64,000 nucleotides of DNA from Oscillatoriales cyanobacterium. Its GTDB lineage: Bacteria > Cyanobacteriota > Cyanobacteriia > Cyanobacteriales > Microcoleaceae. A program made the translations under genes and the position numbers. The stretch spans positions 1 through 64,000 of the forward strand of contig RDYN01000018.1 in the NCBI GenBank assembly GCA_004293365.1, in the 5' to 3' direction. Under the pieces are notes generated by a model. It was not told the DNA's origin, made no database searches, and saw only the letters and a program-made list of their open reading frames with translations. Positions 8,917-18,140 of the stretch are shown here, in pieces. Each line of letters starts with the position of its first letter. The first letter of the stretch is position 1.

Positions 8917-9475
8917 GGTTTTTGTCCTTTTAATTTAGCGGTTGTTTGAAGCAACCTTGTTTTGTTTCGATGTACCTAATATATCTGGGCTAATTAGAGC
9001 TGTGTTGCCAATTTGGCAGATTTGTTTAAAATGAAAATCTCAATGTAACTTCATGAATATATGTTAACTATTTGCTCCACAACTACAGAAGATATCTCTA
9101 CGAGTCCTGGACGCATCAACTGGGTTTGATGGAGGAAAATACTTGCTTGTAGCCCTCGATCGCTGTTGAAAAACCCGGCTGGTGAGAGTAATGAATGCGT
9201 CCAAGACGGTCTGCATTCAAACACGAAAAACAGCCTCGTTTTATACTTTACGAACGAGACTGGAATTAGATTTTAGTATTTGGCTCGATCGATCGCCCGT
9301 ACAGACAAACCCTGCTCCAGCTCAACAGCATGAATGGCAGCTCGGTTTGTCTTTTTTGAGTCGCAAACACATTATCAGGGACGATCGCACAACCGTGTTG
9401 CCATTTTGGCAGAAAACTGCAAAAACCAGGCTTGTAGCGACTCAACGCTCAAAATCGGGTTGTCGCACCACTAAA
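8917..9475. promoter_or_regulatory. intergenic region with two TGCCA..TGGCA palindromes
   Basis: This stretch holds no convincing gene. TGCCAATTTGGCA at 9006-9018 and TGCCATTTTGGCA at 9399-9411 are both perfect inverted repeats preceded by GTGT. They lie upstream of peptide gene copy B, about 90 and 480 bp away. They could be operators for the peptide genes. That function is inference; only the palindromes are seen. Confidence 0.35.
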
Positions 9476-9931
9476 TTACTTGCCCCCAAAATTAAACCAG
9501 CGCGTCTTAAATCCCGCAAAAAATCCTTGATTTGGAACATCAACCGCCGGCGCCGAGATATTGGAACCTTCGCCGCCGACTTGGGTGACAAAACCTGCGG
9601 TATCTGAGTGCAACTCGCTTACAACCTCAATTGCACAACCACCTCGAACTCCGGCTCGTTTTTCCCTCACGACTTCCACATAATCTAAATCCGCAATTTT
9701 GCCCAGCGCCGGCTGAGTTTCCGATTTCCTCGTTTGGGTATTTTCCTTGAGCAAGCGGTTAGAAGTGCGGTAGGGGATATAGTCGAGAGGGTTGTAACCC
9801 GTGCACCGCAAAAGCAAAAAACAAGCCCAAGAATACTTTCCTGCCAGAATCGCTGAAATTATCTCATCCAATTGTTCGGGTTTGATTCCAACTTGGGAAT
9901 GATTGGCAGAATGGTTAAATTGCGAATTCAT
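9476..9931 (-). CDS. HetP-family protein with leader-like C-terminal motif
   Basis: This 151-residue protein has a HetP-type N-terminal block at about residues 15-64. It reads as [20 protein letters not shown], then [18 protein letters not shown] and NRLLKEN. Residues 78-98 ([10 protein letters not shown]...GVRGG) resemble the double-glycine leaders of the neighbouring peptides, followed by about 50 variable residues. HetP in Nostoc commits cells to heterocyst development and sits beside the exporter gene hetC. Here the protein is likewise next to a HetC-like exporter, in an apparently non-heterocystous organism. AGGA precedes the ATG at 9929-9931. The family assignment is from remembered motif similarity. 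Confidence 0.7.
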   Translation of the reverse strand: MNSQFNHSANHSQVGIKPEQLDEIISAILAGKYSWACFLLLRCTGYNPLDYIPYRTSNRLLKENTQTRKSETQPALGKIADLDYVEVVREKRAGVRGGCAIEVVSELHSDTAGFVTQVGGEGSNISAPAVDVPNQGFFAGFKTRWFNFGGK

Positions 9932-9973
9932 CGTTTTATCCTATTTTGCGTAAATTAATTGACTGTTGACTGC

Positions 9974-10352
9974 GGTTTGTAGTGAGGACTCCCTTCCGCA
10001 GAAAGAAGGACTAAAGTCGTGACTACAAACCTGACTACAAACTCATGGCTGGGGTTTGTAGTGAGGACTCCCTTCCGCAGAAAAAACGACTAAAGTCGTG
10101 ACTACAAACCTGACTACAAACTCATGGCTGGGGTTTGTAGTGAGGACTTCAGTCCGCAGAAAGAAGGACTAAAGTCCTGACTACAAACCTGACTACAAAC
10201 TCATGGCTGGGGTTTGTAGTGAGGACTTCAGTCCGCAGAAAGAAGGACTAAAGTCCTCACTACAAACCTGTAAATTAATTGACTGTTGACTGCGGTTTGT
10301 AGTGAGGACTCCCTTCCGCAGAAAGAAGGACTAAAGTCCTCACTACAAACCT
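9974..10352. repeat. five tandem palindromic repeats, period about 79-83 bp
   Basis: Five units begin GGTTTGTAGTGAGGACT at about 9974, 10053, 10132, 10211 and 10294. Each unit is an imperfect palindrome ending TCACTACAAACC or GTGACTACAAACC. The block TAAATTAATTGACTG precedes both the first and the fifth unit, so part of the array arose by duplication. It lies between the HetP-like gene and hlyD. Single copies of the same family occur at 16629, 25074, 31239 and 57787. Confidence 0.8.
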
Positions 10353-10354
10353 GA

Positions 10355-12157
10355 CTACAAACTCATGCCGCCTTTTTGTAGTTGCTTGAGCGGATCGAGC
10401 AAAATGTCGGCTATGCTCCGCTGGCGGATGATAATTTCCGCCGTGGCTGTCTGGCCCGCTTTGAGTTTCCAGGTTTGATTGTTGGCTTTCACTGAGTCTC
10501 GATCGATACTCACTTCCACCCGGTAAACAACACCCAATCGCTCGTCGGTTTTGGCATCCGGCGAAATTGAGACAACTTTTCCCGGCATCACGCCGTAATT
10601 TTGATAGGGAAAAGCATCGAATTTGACTTGTACCGGCATTCCGGTTTTGACAAATCCCGCTTCTCGGTTCGGTAAACTCACTTCCAGCACTAGCGGAGCG
10701 TAATTCGGAGTCATTTCTGCAATAGTTTGACCCGGTTGCACGACTTCGCCGGTGTTGTGAATGTTGAGCGCGGAAATTACTCCGCTGACTGGTGCGTAGA
10801 GAAATCTTTGTTTGAGCTTGTTTTTGGCTTGAGCTAGCAGGGTTTGGGTTTCGGCAATTTTGGATTTGACTTGGTTTAATTCCATTTCCAACTGCTGAAC
10901 TTTTTGCTGTTTTTCTAACTGCATTTGGCGCGCTGCTGCTTGTTTGCTGGCGGCTTCGGCTTGCAGCCGATCGACTTCTGCGAGTTGTTCGGTTAATTGG
11001 CCTTGCATTTTGCCGATCGAACTGGTGCGATCGCGCAAACCTTGCTCGACTTCAAACAGCCTTTCCTTAACCTGAGTCGCCTCAGACAGTTGACTCCTGA
11101 TCGCAGCACTTTGTCTGTCGCGCACGGTTTGCTCGACCTCAAAAACTCGATCGTCAGCCTGAGTTTTCTCCCCCAACTGGCTTCTAATGACCGCATTTTC
11201 GCTTTCCCGCAGAGCATCTTCAGCTTGAAACAATACATCTTTAGACAGCGCTCCCTCATCTACCAAAGGTTTGAGCCGCCCGATCCGCTCTTTGTGGGCC
11301 GCCACTTTTGCTCGCAATTGTGCTAGCAAGTCTTGACTCTTATTTTGCAGCGGTTTCACGCGATCGCGCCTCGTCTGTTGAGAAGTGATATCTGTTTTCA
11401 ATTGCGACAACAGATTTTGTGCGTGCTTTTCCAGAGGTTCGATCTGCTCCTGCCGCGCTTTCTGAGACACCACATCTGCGTGCAATTGCTCGATTTGAGA
11501 CTGCGTGGTGGCTGCTGAAGCGCGAGATCTGTCGATCGCAGCTTGAGCCCCCCGCTTGTCCGCAGCAGCAATGGCGAGGCTCGCCTGAGCCTCCAGTCGA
11601 GTTCTCTCGATCGAACTAATTTGCTGCACCAATTGAATCTGATAAGCGTCCAGAATTTTATCGAGACGCTCCACCTCGCTCGAAGCATTTTCCGGGTCTA
11701 ATTCCGCTAATAACTGTCCAGCTTTGATTTTTTGACCTTCTTTAATCGCGAGGTTAATAATTTTTCCCGGCTCCGTCGGATGAATTTTGTAAACATCACC
11801 TTTGGGAACTAATTTACCCTGAGCGTGGCCGACTTGATCTATTTTTCCCAAAGTTGCCCACGCTGCAAAAGCTACGGCAAACACCAGTCCTCCTAATATC
11901 AACCGCTGGGGAAAAGATACTGGCGGTTGGTCTAGTACCGAGTGCAAAGAAGTAGACCAATTATCAGCCTGAGGCTGCCGGAATTGAGCCGGATAGATAT
12001 AGTCATTAGTTTTAGAAGAGCGATTTTTAGATTCAACTACTTCTAAAGTTCGGTCTGTTTTTCTGGCTTCGTTTTCTTGCCTTAAAGCTACGCCCCCATA
12101 GACTTCAGCTATCTCGTCAGGACTCGTGCTTAATTCTTTGCCATCTTGTGAAACCAT
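10355..12157 (-). CDS. HlyD-family membrane fusion protein (periplasmic adaptor)
   Basis: This 600-residue adaptor links an inner-membrane ABC exporter to the outer membrane. It has one N-terminal membrane segment (about residues 80-105, around LILGGLVFAVAFAAW), a biotinyl-lipoyl-like strand pair, and a long coiled coil (about 170-470) rich in Gln/Glu/Arg. The closing HlyD C-terminal domain contains YAPVSGVISALNI and AGQTATAEI. The start is the ATG at 12155-12157, preceded by GGAG; an upstream in-frame extension of 33 residues would be encoded only by short intergenic repeats and is rejected. It partners the ABC exporter immediately upstream. Confidence 0.9.
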   Translation of the reverse strand: MVSQDGKELSTSPDEIAEVYGGVALRQENEARKTDRTLEVVESKNRSSKTNDYIYPAQFRQPQADNWSTSLHSVLDQPPVSFPQRLILGGLVFAVAFAAWATLGKIDQVGHAQGKLVPKGDVYKIHPTEPGKIINLAIKEGQKIKAGQLLAELDPENASSEVERLDKILDAYQIQLVQQISSIERTRLEAQASLAIAAADKRGAQAAIDRSRASAATTQSQIEQLHADVVSQKARQEQIEPLEKHAQNLLSQLKTDITSQQTRRDRVKPLQNKSQDLLAQLRAKVAAHKERIGRLKPLVDEGALSKDVLFQAEDALRESENAVIRSQLGEKTQADDRVFEVEQTVRDRQSAAIRSQLSEATQVKERLFEVEQGLRDRTSSIGKMQGQLTEQLAEVDRLQAEAASKQAAARQMQLEKQQKVQQLEMELNQVKSKIAETQTLLAQAKNKLKQRFLYAPVSGVISALNIHNTGEVVQPGQTIAEMTPNYAPLVLEVSLPNREAGFVKTGMPVQVKFDAFPYQNYGVMPGKVVSISPDAKTDERLGVVYRVEVSIDRDSVKANNQTWKLKAGQTATAEIIIRQRSIADILLDPLKQLQKGGMSL

Positions 12158-12177
12158 GATATTTACTCCAAATAGGG

Positions 12178-12477
12178 ACTTGGGAATTGGGCATTGGGCA
12201 TTGGGAATTGGGCATTGGTAATTGGGAATTGGTAATTGGGAATTGGTAGGGAGCATCTCAGTTTTGCATTTACAGTGATGCCCCGCTCAAAAAAGGAACG
12301 CACGTGCGGACTGAAGTCCGTTCTTTAAAAAATGCTTCTTGCAAAACTGAGATGCTCCCAATTGGTAATTGGTAATTGAAAATCATCTTTAGTCTTGTGT
12401 TGGTTGCTAATGACTAATGACCAATGACTAATGACTAATGACTAATGACTAATGACCAATGACCAATGACTAATGAC
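12178..12477. repeat. short tandem repeats flanking a MITE
   Basis: The spacer between hlyD and the exporter gene is built of short tandem units such as GGGAATT(G)GGCATT and, at 12403-12480, AATGACT/AATGACCA repeats, typical of cyanobacterial short tandemly repeated sequences. The MITE at 12249-12359 is inserted within them. No gene is visible. Confidence 0.7.
12249..12359. mobile_element. 111-bp MITE with 20-bp perfect terminal inverted repeats
   Basis: The element has 20-bp perfect terminal inverted repeats, starting GGGAGCATCTCAG and ending CTGAGATGCTCCC. It interrupts a run of AATTGGTA short repeats. It carries no coding potential and holds a small GGACTGAAGTCC palindrome inside. The parent transposon is not identified. 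Confidence 0.75.
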
Positions 12478-15400
12478 TTAAAGATCCAGTTGTTGCTGAG
12501 CTAGGTGATAGTAAAGCCCGCGTTGGGCCATTAATTCGTCGTGGTTGCCTTGTTCGGCTAAAATGCCTTTGTCTAAAACCAAAATGCGATCGGCATTCCG
12601 CACCGTAGACAATCGGTGAGCGATGACAAAGACAGTGCGATCGCGACTGATGCGAGCCAGATTTTGCTGGAACCTGCGCTCAGACTCGGTATCCAGCGAA
12701 GAAGTTGCTTCGTCCAAAATCAAAACTCGGGGATCGCCCAACAAAGCGCGGGCGATCGCAATTCGCTGGCGCTGGCCCCCAGACAAACTCGTACCCCTCT
12801 CCCCCACAGGAGTTTGATAACCCAGCGGCATATCTTGAATAAAAGCGTGAGCTTCTGCTAGCTTCGCCACTTCGATCGCCTCTTCCAAGCTTGCAGAATC
12901 ACCAAATGTTCCTTCTTCGCCATGACTGGCGGGGTTTTCCAAATTTTTGTACAGCGTAATATTTTCCAAAATCGTTCCCGAAAACAAGAAACAATCTTGA
13001 GGGACAACACCCAACTGCACTCGCAGCGACTGCAACGAAATGTGGCGAATATCGTGGCCGTCAACAGTCAGCCGCCCTTTTTCTGGATAATAGAAACCTT
13101 GCAGCAGCTTCACCAAAGTGCTCTTACCGGAACCGCTGCGGCCGACTATTGCCACAGTTTCTCCAGCTTGCACCTCAAAGCAAAGATTTTGCAGCGTATT
13201 GCGTTCCTCATCCTGAGCATAGCGGAAAGAAACATTGTCAAACTTGATGCTTCCGTGAATGCGAGGCAGTACCAGCATTGGTTTGTAAGGGCTTTCTTCA
13301 GGTTCTGCCGAAAATACGTCATCCAAACGCTCGATCGACACCAACACTTCCTGAAACTCATCCCAAAGTCCCACCACCGAAAGCACAGGAGAAATCACGC
13401 TCCCGATCATCATATTAAAAGCCACAAATTGACCGATCGTCAATTCGTCTTGAATCACCAGCATTGCCCCGTACCACAGCAACGCCGTACTGCCCAAAGT
13501 ATTAATCCCACCCCCAACTACCTGCAAAGAGTTCGCCAACTTCTGCCCCCGAAATTTAGCATTAATCATGCAGGTTAATTGGTCTTCCCAGCGCCAGCGC
13601 ATTTCTCGATCGGCAGCAGTTGCCTTAATCGTCGCCACCCCACCGATCATTTCCACCAAAGATGAATTTTGCTTGGCACCTTCGTTAAAAATCTCCCGCG
13701 ATACTTGGCGCAGAAACGGAGTTGCCACCAAAGTCAAAATTACGATCGGCGGAATCAAAGCCAGCACCAACAAAGCCAGACGCCAGTTATAGTAAACCAT
13801 CAGTGCGATGTAAACCACAGCCATCAAAGCATCCAACCAAGCCGTAATCGCTTGGCGAGTCAAAAACGACTGAATTTTTTGATTTTCCTGAACCCGCGTC
13901 AAGATGTCGCCCACCTGACGAGATTCAAAAAATTTTATCGGCAAACTGAGAGTGTGACTGATAAACCCGCTAATTAAAGTCAGATCGATGCGGTTGGACA
14001 AGTAATCCAGCAAATACTGTCTCGTTGCCCCCAAGAGCGATCGCCAAACACTAAACAGCAGCAGTCCGATCGCAAAAACGTGCAAAGTAACAATGCTTTT
14101 GCTGACAACTACTTGGTCGAGAATTACCTGAGTAAACAGGGGAGTAACGATCCCAAACATTTGGATCAACAAAGAGATTGCCAAAATTTGGGCGATCGTA
14201 GCGCGGTAGGGCCAGATTATGCCCAGAAAATTCTTAACTTTGATGCCTTTATGTTCGGCACTGTGGTTGCGGTATAGCTGCGCTGTCGGGTCTAAAATCA
14301 GGGCGTACCCAGTCCAACTGTCAGTAAAATCTTTAATGCTCATCCACCGCTTGCCCGCCGCCGGATCGGCAACTAAAACCTGTTGATTTTTAAAGCGGTA
14401 AACTGCAACGTAGTGATTGCCTTGCCAGTGAGCTATCCAGGGATTTTGATTGCGGAGCGGAGTCAAAGAAGCTCGCACCGGACGGGTTTGAAACCCCATC
14501 CTTTCCGCTGCTTTTGCCAAACTTTTTAGCGAGGCGCCGCTGCGGCCGATTTCTGCCAATTCGCGCAAGTAATTCAGGCTGAATTTCTTACCCCAATATT
14601 CGCTAATCATGGCCAAGCAGGTAGCTCCGCAATCTGCCGTACTCTGTTGTTGAATGAAAGGGTGTCCGCTGCTCAACCATCGGCGCCGCTTGGGCTTTGG
14701 GAAGCTGATGATTCCGGATGCCGATTTGGGAGACTCGACTGCGGTTAATTTTGACGGCTCAGTTTTTGAGGTAGAGGAGGCATCTTTTGGCGCAGTTACT
14801 AAAGTTAAACTCGGAGGTTTGCGGATAATTTTGGGGCGGGTATTGCTGTCGGAAGCAATTGTGGCTTTTGCCATTTCCCACTGTTTTGAGCTAAGTTGGT
14901 AAATTAGCAGGTCTGTTGCCGCTTTCCAGTCGCTCGGCACGTCTGAATATCTCCAGTCACTCCCGATACTTGGCGGTGCTTGACCTTGAATTTTACCACT
15001 GCCAAGCCAAAAATGATTGGTGGTTTTTTGGCAGTGTTCAGCAATGGAAACTCCGGCGGAAATTGGGGTTTCTTCTAGATAAGGAAGTAAGTGCGGCCAC
15101 AGAAGCTGTTGTTGGTGGGCAGGAAGCGATCGCAAATCTGTTTGCGTTTTGAAAAAAATTAATCGCTGTATCTGTTGGAATTGTTGCTGCAAGTGCTGTT
15201 GCAGTTGGGGAAATTCTTTTAAAACTAGCTGCAATTTGGCGCAGTTAATTCGAGCGAGTTGGCAGCTTCCGGCTGCAATTGCCCTGTAAGGCAGTCCGCT
15301 GGCAATAAATACGTCGTCTGTCCCAAATACTGCTCCGAGTTCCAGTACCGTCACCGAAACTTCTTGCTGTTGAGAGGCTTCTACCGCTAGCAGCCTGACT

Positions 15401-15654
15401 CTTCCCTGACAAACTAAATAAAAATTGCGATCGCTCTGTGCTTGTTCAACTAAATTGTTGGTATTATCCGGTGTTTGATATTGGGTGATTTCATCTCCGA
15501 GTTGAAACTCGCAAATTTCACAGGCTGTATTTAATTTGGCAATTAATGTCGGTTCGGGACTGATTTCCTCCAAGAGTTTCTCAAAAGCTGGAACAGTTGG
15601 CAATGAGGCTGGGGAGCGCTCGCAGTAATTTTGTACCCCTGAACTTGTTTTCAT
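12478..15654 (-). CDS. HetC-like ABC exporter with cNMP-binding and C39 peptidase domains
   Basis: This 1058-residue peptide exporter has an N-terminal cyclic-nucleotide-binding-like region (about residues 20-170), a C39 peptidase domain (about 335-470), an ABC transmembrane domain with six predicted helices (about 480-770) and an ATPase domain. The C39 domain shows the catalytic Cys in QQSTADCGATC, His in GNHYVAVY and Asp in VADPAAGKRW. Walker A GRSGSGKST is near 840, the signature LSGGQRQR near 955 and Walker B VLILDEAT near 978. This architecture and length match HetC. It should remove Gly-Gly leaders and export the small peptides downstream. AGGGAAAG precedes the ATG. Confidence 0.9.
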   Translation of the reverse strand: MKTSSGVQNYCERSPASLPTVPAFEKLLEEISPEPTLIAKLNTACEICEFQLGDEITQYQTPDNTNNLVEQAQSDRNFYLVCQGRVRLLAVEASQQQEVSVTVLELGAVFGTDDVFIASGLPYRAIAAGSCQLARINCAKLQLVLKEFPQLQQHLQQQFQQIQRLIFFKTQTDLRSLPAHQQQLLWPHLLPYLEETPISAGVSIAEHCQKTTNHFWLGSGKIQGQAPPSIGSDWRYSDVPSDWKAATDLLIYQLSSKQWEMAKATIASDSNTRPKIIRKPPSLTLVTAPKDASSTSKTEPSKLTAVESPKSASGIISFPKPKRRRWLSSGHPFIQQQSTADCGATCLAMISEYWGKKFSLNYLRELAEIGRSGASLKSLAKAAERMGFQTRPVRASLTPLRNQNPWIAHWQGNHYVAVYRFKNQQVLVADPAAGKRWMSIKDFTDSWTGYALILDPTAQLYRNHSAEHKGIKVKNFLGIIWPYRATIAQILAISLLIQMFGIVTPLFTQVILDQVVVSKSIVTLHVFAIGLLLFSVWRSLLGATRQYLLDYLSNRIDLTLISGFISHTLSLPIKFFESRQVGDILTRVQENQKIQSFLTRQAITAWLDALMAVVYIALMVYYNWRLALLVLALIPPIVILTLVATPFLRQVSREIFNEGAKQNSSLVEMIGGVATIKATAADREMRWRWEDQLTCMINAKFRGQKLANSLQVVGGGINTLGSTALLWYGAMLVIQDELTIGQFVAFNMMIGSVISPVLSVVGLWDEFQEVLVSIERLDDVFSAEPEESPYKPMLVLPRIHGSIKFDNVSFRYAQDEERNTLQNLCFEVQAGETVAIVGRSGSGKSTLVKLLQGFYYPEKGRLTVDGHDIRHISLQSLRVQLGVVPQDCFLFSGTILENITLYKNLENPASHGEEGTFGDSASLEEAIEVAKLAEAHAFIQDMPLGYQTPVGERGTSLSGGQRQRIAIARALLGDPRVLILDEATSSLDTESERRFQQNLARISRDRTVFVIAHRLSTVRNADRILVLDKGILAEQGNHDELMAQRGLYYHLAQQQLDL

Positions 15655-16474
15655 AGCTTTCCCTGTTGAATTTTTCTGTTAATTTTATTGACTGATAATT
15701 AACCAGACTGGGCTAATATTTTATTTTTTAGGGCCACCTAGCCGGCTGAAAAATGCTTCTTGAGTTTTGCTGCGAAAACCTCATATCCCAACATTTTTGA
15801 CAACTTTTGAGATGTCGGAATTCGGTTTTTTCTAATAAAGTGCGGTGATTGCGTAAGTAGTGTTTTCGCTGGTTCCAATCATAACTTACAAAATGGCTCC
15901 TATGGCTACAGTTACAGGGTCATCTTTACACAATCTTTATAAATTATCCGTATAGTCGCGTAAAATTGTGAAGATTGTGTGAAGAAAAGCCCCGCAGGCT
16001 TCCGCCATGCATCCGTAAATACACGTAGATAGGTTAATTAAATATTAAAAGATTTCAATTCTCTATAAGTTGTGCATTCCAGAACGATTGATGTAAAGAA
16101 ATGTTGCTAATTTGTAGCAGGAATTCCTGGAATTAATTGAGCGTTGAGTGGGGGTATTTAACGGGATTCAAGCAAAGAATTTGGAGTTTCCTTTTGGTGG
16201 GAAACCCATCGCTGGCGGACGTATCAACTTTGCAATGGACAAGCTCGGTTTTTTACTAAAATCTCACGCGAGTGGGCGATCGCACATAAACGCGGTGGTA
16301 GTCTATCAAGCGATCGCTCTTTCTTGAGCTTAAAACAATATATCTAAATAAACTTGACAATTTTTATTAAATGTGTATTTAAATTTCCCGATTCTTTAAA
16401 ACTAGCTATTTGCCCGATCGCCATTAAATCGCATACAGTCATATAATTCAGACTAGAATATCAACTTGATATAA
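15655..16474. promoter_or_regulatory. upstream region of the exporter locus, with long inverted repeat
   Basis: About 820 bp without a convincing gene. TTTACACAATCTTT at about 15928-15941 is complementary to AAGATTGTGTGAA at about 15970-15982, with a loop near 30 nt. It is expected to contain the promoter for the HetC-like operon. No clear promoter boxes were assigned. Confidence 0.4.
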
Positions 16475-16669
16475 ATGCTTGAATTATCAGCGCTGGGGCT
16501 GCTGCAACGGCAACCCCTGGACGGCTATCGACTAAAACAACAACTGGAGCTGTTTATGAACAGTTGTATCAGCGTTAACTGCGGTTTGAGAAGTGATATT
16601 TTGTCCAGTCGATCGACCGCGATAAGAAAAGTTTGTAGTGAGGACTTTAGTCCTCAGAAGAAGGACTAA
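16475..16669 (+). pseudogene. PadR-family regulator, N-terminal remnant
   Basis: The first 36 residues (MLELSALGLLQRQPLDGYRL, then KQQLELFMNSCISVN) match the start of cyanobacterial PadR transcriptional regulators. The similarity then stops and the frame runs into a GTTTGTAGTGAGGACTTTAG-type palindromic repeat, ending at 16669. The rest of the winged-helix domain is absent. This is a truncated, probably dead gene. Confidence 0.65.
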
Positions 16670-16687
16670 AGTCCTCACTACGAACCG
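16629..16687. repeat. palindromic GTTTGTAGTGAGGACTTTAG repeat
   Basis: A near-perfect 59-bp palindrome of the family seen at 9974-10352, 25074, 31239 and 57787. It lies at the point where the PadR remnant loses its similarity. Confidence 0.8.
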
Positions 16688-16863
16688 TTTTTATTATTGG
16701 TAATCGATCGGACACGATCTGAATGGATCGGGCAGCAAACAAACGCTACATTTATTTTCACACTTGGCAAGATTTGGCAGATTTAGCTAATAATTGCGCT
16801 ATGGTAGGATTGCTAAATTGTGAAACTTAAAGATAAACTAGAAATTAAAAAGTACCTTAAATC

Positions 16864-16968
16864 ATGCAAATTACGATCGACCTTTCCGACAATCTCCCCC
16901 CGACAGAAGCCGATGTGCGGATAGAATGGGCGATCGTACTTTATCAGCACCACAGCTATCGCGACTGA
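16864..16968 (+). pseudogene. UPF0175-like antitoxin, N-terminal remnant
   Basis: A 34-codon frame from ATG 16864 to TGA 16966-16968 encodes MQITIDLSDNLPPTEADVRI and then EWAIVLYQHHSYRD. The first part resembles UPF0175 antitoxins, which are usually about 80-90 residues. The rest of the domain is missing, and no toxin gene follows. It is probably a relic of a toxin-antitoxin locus. Confidence 0.5.
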
Positions 16969-17003
16969 AATATTGAAGTGCGATCGGGTATCATTTTCAA
17001 GTT

Positions 17004-17855
17004 TTATGGTTTAGGTTGTGGTTCCCAGTCACAGATAGACTCTGGCTTGACTGGACAAGTCTTGAGTGCGATCGGATTTCCGAGCAGTTCGAGAAATCTT
17101 AGTTTAGTCAAGGATGCTAGTGGTTTGATATCCCTGATTTTATTGTTTCCGAGGTCTATAATTATCAATTTAGTTAAAGATGCTAGCGGTTTGACATCGA
17201 TGATTTTATTTTTGGCGAGGATGAGAGAAGTAAGCTTAGTCAAGGATGCTAGCGGTTTGATGTCACTGATTTTATTGTTTTTGAGGGTGAGAGAAGTAAG
17301 TTTAGTTAAGGCTGCTAGCGGTTGAATGTCGCTGATTTTATTGTTATCGAGGTTGAGAAATTCTAGTTTAGTCAAGGATGCTAGTGGTTTGATGTCGCTG
17401 ATTTGATTGTCGCTAAGAATGAGCGAAGTCACCTTAGTCAAGGATGCTAGCGGTTGAAGATCGCTAATTTTATTGTTGTCGAGGTCGAGAACTTTTAGTT
17501 TAGTCAAGGATGCTAGTGGTTTGATGTCGCTGATTTGATTGTCGCTAAGAATGAGCACAGTCACTTTAGTCAAGGATGCTAGGGGTTTGATGTCGCTGAT
17601 TTGATTGTTGATGAGAAAGAGTTCCGTGAGACTCGAAAGTTTCCGATCGCCCGCATCACAGTCAGTAGTCCCCGCTTTCTCCAACAACACATCAACTGTA
17701 TGTTTAGTTTCAGGACTCAAAGTATCTTTTTCGCGACACCAATCAGCAAATGTTTTGTTTGCCGATCGCACTTCTGCGGCCTTCACAGACAGTGCACTTC
17801 CAGATAATGCTACGATCGCACTTAAAGCAACTATTATCAACTTTCGTAAATTCAT
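17004..17855 (-). CDS. secreted leucine-rich repeat protein (internalin-like)
   Basis: This 283-residue protein has a Sec signal peptide (MNLRKLIIVALSAIVALSGS, cleavage expected after VKAAE or nearby). A short Cys-containing cap with FADWCREKD and TTDCDAGD follows. About nine 22-residue leucine-rich repeats (residues 75-265) carry the pattern LxxLxxNxISDIKPLASLTK. The C-terminus (TCPVKPESICDWEPQPKP) holds another Cys pair. LRR proteins of this type act in protein binding; the ligand is unknown. The near-identical repeats suggest recent expansion by unequal recombination. Confidence 0.85.
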   Translation of the reverse strand: MNLRKLIIVALSAIVALSGSALSVKAAEVRSANKTFADWCREKDTLSPETKHTVDVLLEKAGTTDCDAGDRKLSSLTELFLINNQISDIKPLASLTKVTVLILSDNQISDIKPLASLTKLKVLDLDNNKISDLQPLASLTKVTSLILSDNQISDIKPLASLTKLEFLNLDNNKISDIQPLAALTKLTSLTLKNNKISDIKPLASLTKLTSLILAKNKIIDVKPLASLTKLIIIDLGNNKIRDIKPLASLTKLRFLELLGNPIALKTCPVKPESICDWEPQPKP

Positions 17856-17906
17856 GTGTTTCTGTTTAACTTTGTTTGCTAAATGGAGAATTGCGTATCA
17901 AATACC

Positions 17907-17974
17907 AAAGAAACCGGGTTTTTCATCGATATTAAAGGTGGCGATCGAAGATTTTTGCAAAAAACCCGGTTTCT
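17907..17974. repeat. AAACCGGGTTTTT inverted repeat
   Basis: AGAAACCGGGTTTTT and its complement AAAAAACCCGGTTTCT are separated by about 35 bp that include CGATATTAAAG. Related copies lie at 55252-55321 and inside the element at 57450-57557. Confidence 0.7.
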
Positions 17975-18140
17975 GCCTCAGCCCGATCGATGAAAAGATA
18001 ACAACAACTAACAAAACATAGCCTCTCCCAGGTACAGACAGGTAGGGAAACTGTCCCGGTTCGATCGCGCCCCTTCACATATAAATTAATAATAGATTCA
18101 GAAACAACGCTTTAAACTCACACAAATCCCAAAAACAGCT

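Noticed and set aside
9182-9607. 141-codon plus-strand frame opposite the peptide genes
   Set aside because: It overlaps the HetP-like gene on the other strand and has no domain or ribosome-binding site.
9974-10352. Regularly spaced repeats resembling a CRISPR array
   Set aside because: Units of 79-83 bp are almost identical throughout and self-complementary; there are no unique spacers and no cas genes.
12158-12256. 33-residue N-terminal extension of the HlyD protein
   Set aside because: It is encoded by short intergenic repeats; a GGAG site supports the ATG at 12155-12157.
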